Position numbers and translations under genes: made by a program
Shown here: positions 23,986 through 32,359 of the stretch, piece by piece
Position numbering within the stretch: the stretch's first letter is position 1
How the letters are laid out: each line of letters opens with the position of its first letter
Notes under the pieces: generated by a model
Told to the model about the DNA's origin: nothing
The model's input: the letters and a program-made list of their open reading frames with translations, nothing else
The model's database searches: none
Assembly: GCA_965229785.1 (NCBI GenBank)
Contig: CBDDJS010000001.1
Location: 744,001-808,000 of the forward strand
DNA length: 64,000 bases
Direction of reading: 5' to 3'
Origin: JAWPMT01 sp965229785
GTDB taxonomy: Bacteria; Bacteroidota; Bacteroidia; Cytophagales; Cyclobacteriaceae

Positions 23986-24231
23986 ATGAGGCAATATAAT
24001 GTCGACTCGATTGCCGGACAAGGCATAGTTTGGTTAGGCTCAAACCAGATGTAATTATGTTATGAGTTAATCACGAATGGGAATAAGTTTTTCTGACCCC
24101 AAATAATAATTCCCGTACAAGCGCCGTTCATAGATCAGTGACCTCACCAAAGTCACCGAACTCGAATCACGACCTGCTACCTGCTGACTTGTTAGAGAAC
24201 AACAGGAAATTTCAACCTTAATAAAATCGCC

Positions 24232-25167
24232 ATGCACCGTCCACTCATCATCATGACGCTTTTGTTTAGTGTCACTTTCAGTTTTGCGCAAGAAGCGCTG
24301 GATCAGCTTTTGGTCAGGTATGCCAATGATGCCGATATGATCCGTAGGTTGCGTCAATTTAAGTCCGAAGGTGCTGAAAAGTCATTGGATTTGTCAGCAT
24401 ATCAACCTGATGATTTCATCAACGCCGCAAGCGTTTATCTGGGCATTCCCTATAAGTACGGAGGTCAGTCACGAAAGGGGATGGATTGTTCCGGACTGAT
24501 AGTTCAAACAATGGAAGACCTGGGGCTTTACGCACCTCACAATGCCAACGAATTGGCCAAATACGGGAAGATCATTTTGGATAAGAATGAATTGAAACCC
24601 GGAGACCTCATCTTCTTTTCCCGAACCTACAATACTCCCAGATTGGTATCCCATGTAGGATTTGTGGTTGAAGGAGGTAAAATGTTACATGCTTCCAATC
24701 GTGGTGTCAATATCACTTCGATCCACAATCCCTACTACTACGACAAACACTATCTATTCGGGACAAGAATATTTGAGGAAGAAATTCCAGTCGATGTTCC
24801 GACCGTTGCTTCAGTGGACGTTGCGCCTCCGCCGGTGCCAGAAGTAGACATCACACAAGTCGGATACACTACTAACGTGAAGGCACGGGTTTATGACAAG
24901 AGATACAAAAGTAAGTACACCAAAAGTGGAGAAAAATATAGGAAAAGTGCCTTTACTGCGTCGCACGCTACATACCCTTATGGAACGCTTCTTGAATTGA
25001 CTAACCCAGCCAACGGAAGGATAGTGATTGTTAGGGTAAATGACAGGGAAAGAGGTCGCTATAAAAATGGGTTGCACATTTCTGCTAAAGCCGCTAAGAA
25101 ACTGAAAATGAAGAAACGTACAACGACCAAACTTCGAATTGAGGTCTTGAGCATTGGGCAGGGTTAA
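24232..25167 (+). CDS. NlpC/P60 peptidase fused to an RlpA-like domain
   Basis: 311 residues with a signal peptide ending FSFAQ. The NlpC/P60 (C40) domain spans about 60-185 and has Cys86 in MDCSGLI, His141 in VSHVGF and a third polar residue, His153, in LHASNRG, so cell-wall endopeptidase activity is likely. A Pro-rich linker (VAPPPVPEVD) leads to an RlpA double-psi beta-barrel (about 215-308) with His245 in TASHATYPYGT and Asp271 in VRVNDRERG, the positions of the catalytic pair in lytic transglycosylase RlpA. The protein would cut both a stem peptide and glycan strands of peptidoglycan. The gene overlaps the convergent WYL gene by four bases at their stops. Confidence 0.88.
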   Translation: MHRPLIIMTLLFSVTFSFAQEALDQLLVRYANDADMIRRLRQFKSEGAEKSLDLSAYQPDDFINAASVYLGIPYKYGGQSRKGMDCSGLIVQTMEDLGLYAPHNANELAKYGKIILDKNELKPGDLIFFSRTYNTPRLVSHVGFVVEGGKMLHASNRGVNITSIHNPYYYDKHYLFGTRIFEEEIPVDVPTVASVDVAPPPVPEVDITQVGYTTNVKARVYDKRYKSKYTKSGEKYRKSAFTASHATYPYGTLLELTNPANGRIVIVRVNDRERGRYKNGLHISAKAAKKLKMKKRTTTKLRIEVLSIGQG

Positions 25168-26894
25168 AAATTCAGCCGTTCACCCCATTCAATCCCATCT
25201 GGTAAGTCTACATGGTTAAATTCCAGATGAATAACCCTGCGACTTTTATCATGGGCTGTTTTTGAGGAAGCGTGTAATAGCAAGGGCTTCATGAGATGAA
25301 CGCCTCCTGCCTTAACTTCGCAAGTTGAGGGCAAGGCACTTTGTGTGATGAGTTGGATCTCCGAATCTGTCAATAACTTTTTGTGAGACCCAGGGATGAC
25401 CTGCAAGGCACCATTTTCATGGGTTGCGTCATCTAAATGGATGCGGATGGTGATGGTGTTGTGCAAAACTTCAGGAGTTGGGCAAAAGCCCCAAAGTTCT
25501 TCTTTTCGTGTCCACGCATTATACCCGTTGATTTCACATTTCTGATCGACATTGATCGTCTTATCCTGGTGCCAGGTAACGTACCAGTTGGATTGTGGAG
25601 GTTTATCAAAAAAGAGCGCTTTGGTGACAAAGTAGTTCTCTCCAAAGCAATTCAGGATTTTTTTGACATTTTCGTTTAAGATCAATTTTTTAAGATCCGG
25701 TATTTTCTTGAAGAGGTTTCTGAGTGCATACACCTCTTCATTTTTCGATAGATGACTTTTCTTGTATTGACGAAGTACAATGCCTATTCTTCCGAGTTCC
25801 TTCCGTGTATAAAGGTGATTCAGAATGGCATATCCTTTGTTGATCAGTCGGGGTGACAGATCGCTGAGTGTACTGGCCTGAAGTTCTGTGGCGTAGAGGT
25901 CCAGAGCGTGTTTCAGCTTACTATTTATGCGAGACCGCAAGCGGGAAGGAGAGATGACTTTGATGCTGTCTCCAAACCCCAGTATTTCTCGTTCTAGTTC
26001 GAAATTGGTTTGGACCTGTAATGAAATAACGATCCCTTCATCTGTTTTTCTGACCAATTTCTGGCTGTGATGAAGGGGCTTGGTGAGTACATAAGGGGCA
26101 TTACTGTGATCAATGGCCAGGATTACTTCTTCCGGATTTTCATTGACGTTGACACTCACACCAATAACATCCTGGAAAAATGTCGAAAGGCCGGCTTCAT
26201 CAAATTCAATTGATGGGTTTGTAGATTTCTTCAATGCTTCAATTCGATCCAGTGCCAATAGCATGAATTCCGAATCTTTATTCTTTTTGCCCAAAACAAA
26301 CCAGCGGTTTCTGTATTCCTTCAGAAGGGCCGGGTGAAAATTGAACGTACTTGTATTTCTGGCTTTGAAAGATTGATAAGTGATGACAAGATATTGTTTT
26401 CGGGTAATCGCCTGAAAAATCGGATCGATGTATTCCAGGCCTCTCAGATTTTCATTTTTTTCCAGATCAATGATAGGTCGTTCCTTCGTTTTTGATACAT
26501 GGACCTTGTCTTCCAGTTTTTGGATCACACCACTCAGCTCCTGAAAGTGACTAAAACCTTTAAACTGTTTAAGGAAATCAATGGCTTCAGTTAGTTTGCC
26601 CAGGTCCTGATCGGTAAGGGGGATATTGGTAATCGAGAATTCCGGGTCTGAATAAGTATAATACTTTTTATCCACCACTACAATTGGCGCATGATACCCC
26701 AGCTTGTCACTTCGCATCATTTGCAGGTCCATTTGAATGGTTCGCTTGCTCACGCCTTTATCGATCCCTTCGTAATCATACAAAGCTTCGGAACATGCAT
26801 CGATCAGGTCTTCAAGTGTCCATTTCCTAAAGCGATTCCGAAGGCAGTTGTCCAGTGTCTTGTATCGGATCAGGGCATTTCTGTTGACAGGCAT
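25164..26894 (-). CDS. WYL-domain regulator fused to a phytanoyl-CoA-dioxygenase-like domain
   Basis: 576 residues. Residues 1-75 are a winged-helix N terminus (DNCLRNRFRKWTLEDLIDAC, VSKRTIQMDLQMMRSDKLGYHAPI). Residues about 140-345 are the WYL domain and its C-terminal extension (FHPALLKEYRNRWFVLGKKNK, LALDRIEAL, SPSRLRSRINSKLKHALDLY). From about 355 to the end lies a 2-oxoglutarate/Fe(II) oxygenase of the PhyH type with the iron ligands His442 and Asp444 (WHQDKT) and His541 (LLLHASS), and Arg552/Arg553 for 2-oxoglutarate. The frame is continuous with no stop between the halves, and the gene is divergent from rtcB (27071) with 176 bases between starts. The regulator probably controls that rtcB; the oxygenase substrate is unknown. 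Confidence 0.85.
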   Translation of the reverse strand: MPVNRNALIRYKTLDNCLRNRFRKWTLEDLIDACSEALYDYEGIDKGVSKRTIQMDLQMMRSDKLGYHAPIVVVDKKYYTYSDPEFSITNIPLTDQDLGKLTEAIDFLKQFKGFSHFQELSGVIQKLEDKVHVSKTKERPIIDLEKNENLRGLEYIDPIFQAITRKQYLVITYQSFKARNTSTFNFHPALLKEYRNRWFVLGKKNKDSEFMLLALDRIEALKKSTNPSIEFDEAGLSTFFQDVIGVSVNVNENPEEVILAIDHSNAPYVLTKPLHHSQKLVRKTDEGIVISLQVQTNFELEREILGFGDSIKVISPSRLRSRINSKLKHALDLYATELQASTLSDLSPRLINKGYAILNHLYTRKELGRIGIVLRQYKKSHLSKNEEVYALRNLFKKIPDLKKLILNENVKKILNCFGENYFVTKALFFDKPPQSNWYVTWHQDKTINVDQKCEINGYNAWTRKEELWGFCPTPEVLHNTITIRIHLDDATHENGALQVIPGSHKKLLTDSEIQLITQSALPSTCEVKAGGVHLMKPLLLHASSKTAHDKSRRVIHLEFNHVDLPDGIEWGERLNF

Positions 26895-26954
26895 AGTTGT
26901 GCGTTGATATCCCCCTTAGGGTAAGAATTTTGGAAAAATTAGCATTTATTTTTT

Positions 26955-26977
26955 ACTACGCAAAAAGGCTGCGCAGT
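26955..26977. promoter_or_regulatory. Candidate operator: eight-base inverted repeat
   Basis: ACTACGCA (26955-26962) and TGCGCAGT (26970-26977) form an inverted repeat with one mismatch and a seven-base spacer. It lies 61 bases upstream of the WYL-PhyH start and 94 before rtcB, a position suited to a dimeric WYL regulator. Confidence 0.45.
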
Positions 26978-26995
26978 ACTGTTTCAATTTTGAGT

Positions 26996-27015
26996 TGTTG
27001 ATATTGAAATCAACA
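26996..27015. promoter_or_regulatory. Perfect inverted repeat upstream of rtcB
   Basis: TGTTGAT (26996-27002) and ATCAACA (27009-27015) are perfect inverted repeats around six bases. It could be a second operator or part of the rtcB leader. Confidence 0.35.
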
Positions 27016-27030
27016 GATATGAAAGATGAC

Positions 27031-27053
27031 CCGCCCCACAAATGGTGGGGCGG
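27031..27053 (+). promoter_or_regulatory. GC-rich hairpin in the rtcB 5' leader
   Basis: CCGCCCCAC (27031-27039) pairs perfectly with GTGGGGCGG (27045-27053) over a five-base loop. It ends 17 bases before the rtcB ATG. It is unusually GC-rich for its AT-rich surroundings, no gene precedes it on this strand, and no T run follows, so it is not an ordinary terminator. It may block translation or be an RNA-binding site. Confidence 0.5.
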
Positions 27054-27070
27054 TTTAAAGCGATGAAAAA

Positions 27071-28501
27071 ATGAAAGATTGGAAAACAATTACCGGAAAC
27101 ACACTCATTGAGATGGGATACATGCCTGATAAGTGGTTTAAAGAGGCCCTTCGGCACATCAATGAGCAACAACTATCTGCAGAGGATATGCTGCACTACC
27201 TGGAATCATTCAAATCAGGTCCGGTTTTGGACCTTTTTGAAAAACCAAAACCTTTCGCCTTAAATATCAGAGCTGAGGAGCCTTTGGAACAAGATAATGT
27301 GGAAGCAGTCATTGCCACGATGAAGGAAGTGATGAAAACGCCGACTGTCATAAATGGTGCGATCATGCCTGATGCCTGTCCGACTGGTGGTGTCGGTACC
27401 ATACCGGTTGGAGGAGTAGTGGTGGCCAAAAATGCCATTCATCCTGGCATGCATAGCGCGGATATCTGTTGTTCTGTGATGTTGACAGATTATGGTAAGG
27501 TTGCTCCTAAAACAATCATGGACATAGCAAGAAAAGTGACTCATTTTGGACCCGGAGGTCGGGATCGTGAAACTCAATTTCGATTTCCAAAAGAGCTTTT
27601 GGATGATTTTGAGTCCAATGCTTTTCTAAATGATCAAAATATGATCAAAGTCGCACGTGCACATTTGGGTACACAGGGCGATGGGAATCACTTTTTGTTT
27701 GTCGGACAATCCGCGAAAACAGGCAATACGATGGTCGTTACGCATCATGGATCACGTGGAGTAGGGGCTAAGTTGTTTAAGAAAGGCATGTCCATAGCGG
27801 AGAAGTTCCGACGTAAGTTATCACCCGGGACATTGAAGCAAAATGCATGGATACCCTTTGATTCTGAGGAAGGGCAAACTTACTGGGAAGCTCTTCAGGT
27901 CATACGAAAGTGGACCAAACAGAATCATTTAGTGATTCACAACGAGATCGCTACCCAGGCAGGAATTGACTTTGAAAACCGTTTTTGGAATGAACATAAT
28001 TTCGTATTTAAGGATGGTGAAGCGTTCTACCACGCAAAAGGAGCCACTCCTCTGGATGAAAAATTCATGCCTGATATTACAGGTCCACGATTGATTCCGC
28101 TCAATATGGCAGAACCTGTACTGATAGTGGAGGGAGCAACCACTGAAACGAACCTGGGATTTGCGCCGCATGGTGCTGGTAGAAATATGAGCCGTACACA
28201 GCATCGAAAGACGAAGGAAGATCAGACGATAGAGGAAGTCTTTGCAGAAGAGACTGCCGGACTAGATGTACGCTTCTTTTCGGATGAAATCGATATTACC
28301 GAACTCCCTTCGGCTTATAAAGACGCTTCCTCTGTTCGCGCTCAAATGGAGGAGTTTGGCTTAGGTGTAGTGGTCGATGAAGTAAAACCTTATGGATCAA
28401 TTATGGCCGGAGACTGGCAGAAGAATGCGCCATGGAAGCAAAGAAGACGCAAGAAAAGGGAAAAATCTGTCGAATCAATTCCAGCGAAACAGGTGCAGTA
28501 A
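27071..28501 (+). CDS. rtcB: RNA ligase RtcB, second paralogue
   Basis: 476 residues. The active-site residues are all present: Cys134 of ADICCSV, GDGNHFLFVG, VTHHGSRGVGA, NEHNFVF, HAKGATP and the guanylylated His367 in APHGAGRNMSR. It differs clearly from the PrfH-linked copy: the N terminus and spacing are different, and it ends in a Lys/Arg-rich tail (KQRRRKKREK) that may bind RNA. It would ligate 3'-phosphate and 5'-OH RNA ends. It is divergent from the WYL-PhyH gene and followed by a shared terminator. The ATG at 27071 is chosen; another ATG eight bases upstream is out of frame. Confidence 0.92.
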   Translation: MKDWKTITGNTLIEMGYMPDKWFKEALRHINEQQLSAEDMLHYLESFKSGPVLDLFEKPKPFALNIRAEEPLEQDNVEAVIATMKEVMKTPTVINGAIMPDACPTGGVGTIPVGGVVVAKNAIHPGMHSADICCSVMLTDYGKVAPKTIMDIARKVTHFGPGGRDRETQFRFPKELLDDFESNAFLNDQNMIKVARAHLGTQGDGNHFLFVGQSAKTGNTMVVTHHGSRGVGAKLFKKGMSIAEKFRRKLSPGTLKQNAWIPFDSEEGQTYWEALQVIRKWTKQNHLVIHNEIATQAGIDFENRFWNEHNFVFKDGEAFYHAKGATPLDEKFMPDITGPRLIPLNMAEPVLIVEGATTETNLGFAPHGAGRNMSRTQHRKTKEDQTIEEVFAEETAGLDVRFFSDEIDITELPSAYKDASSVRAQMEEFGLGVVVDEVKPYGSIMAGDWQKNAPWKQRRRKKREKSVESIPAKQVQ

Positions 28502-28569
28502 GTCTTGTGGCTATGGTTGATAAATCATCGCCATATGGGCAGAGGAAGCCTGGCCTGAGAGTAATAAAA

Positions 28570-28592
28570 GCAGGAGGTTGATCGCCTCCTGC
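28570..28592 (-). terminator. Terminator between rtcB and the SDR gene
   Basis: GCAGGAGG (28570-28577) pairs perfectly with CCTCCTGC (28585-28592). The AAAA and AT-rich sequence on its left would give the T run on the minus strand, so it mainly serves the SDR-AraC transcript. Confidence 0.65.
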
Positions 28593-28601
28593 ATTGATCG
28601 G

Positions 28602-29294
28602 TTAGCGCATTGTTGGAATTTCTATTTCGTTGATGTTTGTCCGGTTGGATAAGTTCAGGACTGCCTCAATGACATTCATCAGGTCACTTAATGGTATGCT
28701 GTAATCTTCACTGATACCTGCTTCATGAAGGTCATTGAGGACTTCAGGGGTAGCCACGTAACCTGGCTTCAGGAGCGTTACACCTACTTTGTCCTCTTTC
28801 AGGTTTTGCCTTAAAGCCAATACCAGTCCCCTCAATCCTAGCATAGATGCAGTGTTAGCAACTTCTATGCCTCCTGTCAGACTCAGACCGGCAATGGCTG
28901 CACCCGTAATGATGATTCTGGGGTTTTGACTCATTCTCAAACCAGGTAGTAGTGCTTGAATTACTCTGATAGGGGCCAGTAAATTGACATTAATTACATT
29001 TTCCAGATCCTCATCAGAGCAATGGTCAAAAGAGTATTGCTTTGTGAACGCATGAGTTTCCCAGGTGCCTCCTAAATACAATAAACCGTCTATTGGTTTA
29101 TCAATCAATTGAGCAGCCAGACTCGCGATTTCTTCAGGTTTTGTTAAATCGGTTTTGATCCAGGTGCCTAACGGAGAGGGTCTTCTGGAGATTGTTATTA
29201 GTTCTTGACACTGTCCGGAAAAGTGTTCGGCCGCGGCCAGACCTATCCCACTACTACCTCCGAAAATGAGGATTCGCCCATATTTCATATGCAT
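28602..29294 (-). CDS. Short-chain dehydrogenase/reductase-like protein lacking the catalytic Tyr and Lys
   Basis: From ATG 29294 the protein has 230 residues; ATG 29288 and TTG 29306 are alternatives. The nucleotide-binding site is intact (ILIFGGSSGIGLAAAEHF), as are the strand positions NVNLLAPIRVIQALL and IIITGAA. At the place of the YxxxK motif the sequence reads EVANTASMLGLRGL, so Tyr is Asn and Lys is Met, and no Ser sits at the usual place before it. It is therefore probably an NAD(P)-binding non-enzyme or has changed chemistry. It lies 55 bases after the AraC regulator gene on the same strand, in a likely two-gene operon. Confidence 0.8.
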   Translation of the reverse strand: MHMKYGRILIFGGSSGIGLAAAEHFSGQCQELITISRRPSPLGTWIKTDLTKPEEIASLAAQLIDKPIDGLLYLGGTWETHAFTKQYSFDHCSDEDLENVINVNLLAPIRVIQALLPGLRMSQNPRIIITGAAIAGLSLTGGIEVANTASMLGLRGLVLALRQNLKEDKVGVTLLKPGYVATPEVLNDLHEAGISEDYSIPLSDLMNVIEAVLNLSNRTNINEIEIPTMR

Positions 29295-29349
29295 TTTTTT
29301 TAGCAAATCTTATTTACCCAGGATCATTTCTGCTTTGAGAATGTCTGGA

Positions 29350-30234
29350 TCAACTTTGAGAAAGTCGGAATTTGACGGGCGTGATGCCCGTATGGTGCTT
29401 GAAGAATGTGATGAAGTAATCAGTACTGGCAAACTTTAACCGAAAAGCAATCTCGCTGATGGTCATGCTTGTTTGAGAGAGCAGAGATTTCGCAGCATTT
29501 ATCCGCTTTGCAGAAATGATATCCAAGGCGCGTTTACCGGTTGTTTTTCTGATGACCTGAGAAAGATGTTTGTTCGAGATATGCAAGAGGTCCGCATATT
29601 CCTTCACGGTAGTATAGTCCCTGATGTGTTTTTCCGTGAGGTATTCAAATTCCATCGTTATTTCGTTATTTCGATCAGGCACGTGGTAATTAGGTGTCGG
29701 CTGATAGTGATGAGCCGCTTTTTCAAGTAAGGCATTCAGATAAGCCCTGATGACCTCTTTTGACATCCGACCGTATTCGTCATGTTCATATTTAATTAAA
29801 TGGAATACGGAAGTAATTTCATTGCATGTTTTTGTGTCCAGTGAAATAACAGGCGAATTACTGCTTTTTAGATACTGATAGTCACGGATGAATTGACTTT
29901 CATTAAGGTGTTGCCTCAGGAAATCCGGGGAGAAAAAGAGTGTATAGCCTTTACATACTTCGTTAATTACATGGGTAGTGGTGGATTGAAGGCGACGTGG
30001 GTTAATCACGCTAAGCCGTTTACTTTCAACTGGGAATTCGAATTGGTCAATCTTGAAACTGCAGCCAGCAGTTAGTTCCAGACTGATTTCGTAGAAGTCA
30101 TTCTGATAAGCCTCCCTGGAGATGCTTGCCCCTTCGTTAACATCTTCATAACTGTAAATTAGAAAGTCGTCCAGTTTTTGATCAACATGGATGTCCGAAT
30201 ACTTCAGATAATCGCTGATTTGCTCGAACCTCAT
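29350..30234 (-). CDS. AraC family transcriptional regulator
   Basis: 294 residues. The N-terminal half is a cupin-like sensor (EISLELTAGCSFKIDQFEFPVESKRLSVINP). The C-terminal 100 residues are the double HTH (VKEYADLLHISNKHLSQVIRKTTGKRALDII and MTISEIAFRLKFASTDYFITFFKHHTGITP). It is transcribed toward the SDR-like gene, which it may regulate together with itself. The first ATG fits the sensor start. Confidence 0.92.
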   Translation of the reverse strand: MRFEQISDYLKYSDIHVDQKLDDFLIYSYEDVNEGASISREAYQNDFYEISLELTAGCSFKIDQFEFPVESKRLSVINPRRLQSTTTHVINEVCKGYTLFFSPDFLRQHLNESQFIRDYQYLKSSNSPVISLDTKTCNEITSVFHLIKYEHDEYGRMSKEVIRAYLNALLEKAAHHYQPTPNYHVPDRNNEITMEFEYLTEKHIRDYTTVKEYADLLHISNKHLSQVIRKTTGKRALDIISAKRINAAKSLLSQTSMTISEIAFRLKFASTDYFITFFKHHTGITPVKFRLSQS

Positions 30235-30304
30235 GTAATTATTACCGGAAATTTGACATAAATGTTCATTTACATTTGATGTGCGCCCTTCTGTTCCAAC
30301 TGAT

Positions 30305-31369
30305 TTAAGCGGCTTCCACTTCTTTCACATGTTCGGCTAAGGCTTCATTCAGATGCTCCATGATGATGGCTGCCTGACTGCTGAATTTTTTCCGAATGAA
30401 TCCAGAGATCAATTTTTGAATACGCCATTTGAAGGAGGCGAACAGTCGCAATTCTACACGTGTTTCTCCATTCAGAGGCGTAAGGATGAAGCTGTTTTCG
30501 AAATATTTGAAAGGAGCAGGGTTCTTCAAAATTTCTCCATAGGACTCCTGACCCGGTTCTGCCTTTGGCTTGATCGTTTCTAAATTGAGGTCTTTACCGT
30601 TGATAATGCACAAGTGTTCCGTACCTGCCTGATTGATCTGGTTTTCATCAAACAAAATTTGGTCTGCTTCTCTGTTCCACAAGCCCCGATAGCGAAAGTC
30701 AGCAATGAAATCATACACTATCTCCATTTCAAATGGAAGGGTCTGTGTAGCAGAAGCAACAATATCATACTGGGTGTTTTCCGTTTGTTGAATAATGGGC
30801 TTCAACTCTTTTTTCCAATCCTGAAGAAAGGTATAGGAAAAGTGTGTTTTTCCGAGCTCAGGATCTTCATAGCAATCCATTCCATCACCAGTGGCGTCAT
30901 CCGCAAAATCTTCGGAAAGCAAGAGGTACTCAGAATGTCCGATTTTCGTTTTTAATAAACGGTGTGCAACGATAACTGCCTCACCATACGGTTTCCCTTT
31001 ATCCCCGGAGAAATTGGCCAGTGCAATTTCTCCTGCGTGTACCACGAACTTTAATTCCAGATTGGCGGCCGAAGTACACGCCCCGCAATTACAAATCCTT
31101 CTGTGTTGATAATTGAGCAAGTGCTGATGGAAAGCCAGATAAATGCGTTTCGCCTCGGCGGTTACCTGTTCGATAGTAAGCTTTTCCCCATGTTTGAAAA
31201 AGAAGACGGCATCCCCTTCAATTTCGGCTACTTTGAACATGTTGCTGCCTTCCTTGATGATCAGGTTGATCAACTCTTCAATGATGTGTTGACTGTGCTG
31301 AATCTCGGTTTGCTTCACAAAACGTGTGAAACCAGAAATATCCGGGATAAATAGGGTAGAGGCAGACAT
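30305..31369 (-). CDS. DUF2652 protein: cyclase-like domain plus START/SRPBCC-like domain
   Basis: 354 residues. Residues 1-165 match DUF2652, which resembles nucleotide-cyclase folds (TLFIPDISGFTRFVKQTE, EIEGDAVFFFKHGE with Asp-Ala positions, VVHAGEIALANFSGDKGKPYGEAVIVAHRLL). A Cys-x-Cys-xx-Cys set (RICNCGACT) lies around residue 94-100 and could hold a metal. Residues about 205-350 form a SRPBCC lipid-binding-like fold (FEMEIVYDFIADFRYRGLWN, ILKNPAPFKYFENSFILTPLNGETRVELRL). Whether it makes a cyclic nucleotide is not known. It is divergent from the lipoprotein gene. Confidence 0.82.
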   Translation of the reverse strand: MSASTLFIPDISGFTRFVKQTEIQHSQHIIEELINLIIKEGSNMFKVAEIEGDAVFFFKHGEKLTIEQVTAEAKRIYLAFHQHLLNYQHRRICNCGACTSAANLELKFVVHAGEIALANFSGDKGKPYGEAVIVAHRLLKTKIGHSEYLLLSEDFADDATGDGMDCYEDPELGKTHFSYTFLQDWKKELKPIIQQTENTQYDIVASATQTLPFEMEIVYDFIADFRYRGLWNREADQILFDENQINQAGTEHLCIINGKDLNLETIKPKAEPGQESYGEILKNPAPFKYFENSFILTPLNGETRVELRLFASFKWRIQKLISGFIRKKFSSQAAIIMEHLNEALAEHVKEVEAA

Positions 31370-31600
31370 GTGTAACAGCTTCTCCGAGTGGCTTGGTGTT
31401 AACTAAACTTTACGCTACGAATAAAACGCAAGGGTGGATAAATCGTTCGCTTTCACCGAGAAAAAGTCAATTCCATACCCGACAAGTTTCTAGTTGACCC
31501 GTGGCAAAATTTTGGATTAAGTTTCTCCTGATTCATCAAATCGCAATATCTGTAGAGGTAAGACCTGTTTCTTTTGGTAGCGATTTAATCTTGAAATTTA

Positions 31601-32359
31601 ATGAAGTCAAAGACGATTCTTTTAGGTGTATTGTGGCTAATGATTGGATGTACGGAGCAAGAAGCTCAGGTTGAGCAAGATCCAATCCGGTGGCTGACCA
31701 AAACGGTTGACGAAAACAGCCTGATCCCAATGATTAATCAATATGTTATGAAGGATTCTATCGGAGGTCGGGTAGGTGCCATGTCATTTTCCTTTTTCAA
31801 ATCAGAAGACAACTGGACAGCCATAGATACTTCACTATTCGACGATGGATCGATATATGAGACGGCAAACATGCAATTTAACCTTGAAAGTGAAGTGTTT
31901 ACAGGTTTGGAAACAAGGATTGCTGTACCCAATGCCAATGTGTCCATTGATTTGAATCGCGAAGAGCTGAAAATAGTCGGTTCCTATGTGCTCAAACAGG
32001 ATACGATAGAACGCATCAATCGCGTGATAGATTCGGCTTATGTTTTTGATGTTTTCAGAGAGGAGATATACATGATGCTTCACACCCTTACCATTGAGCC
32101 TGGTGATACACTCGGCTTTCGGATGTTGTTATCCAACACCATGTCGGTGGTACCTGCATCCATACATTTTGAGAAGAAAGAACGTATAGAAGTGGGGGCT
32201 GGAACCTTTGATTGTACCGTGGTTTACCTCAATACTGGTGGAATCATCGACAATAGGATCTGGATAGCCGAAGCTCCAGAAAAAAAGTTGGTGAAATTTC
32301 ATGTTCCGGGACCGAAACTTGACATTGAGTTAGTCGATTCCACTACCGGCCCCAGGTGA
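31601..32359 (+). CDS. Lipoprotein of unknown function
   Basis: 252 residues with a lipobox (WLMIGC, Cys17). The body is beta-rich: MSFSFFKSEDNWTAIDTSLF, VPNANVSIDLN, LTIEPGDTLGFRMLLSNTMS and RIEVGAGTFDCTVVYLNTGGI. The last pattern, GxxxxCxVVYL followed by a Trp-Ile-Ala strand, is like DUF3108-type periplasmic proteins, but the match is partial and I do not assign the family. It overlaps the convergent AraC gene by 17 bases. Confidence 0.6.
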   Translation: MKSKTILLGVLWLMIGCTEQEAQVEQDPIRWLTKTVDENSLIPMINQYVMKDSIGGRVGAMSFSFFKSEDNWTAIDTSLFDDGSIYETANMQFNLESEVFTGLETRIAVPNANVSIDLNREELKIVGSYVLKQDTIERINRVIDSAYVFDVFREEIYMMLHTLTIEPGDTLGFRMLLSNTMSVVPASIHFEKKERIEVGAGTFDCTVVYLNTGGIIDNRIWIAEAPEKKLVKFHVPGPKLDIELVDSTTGPR

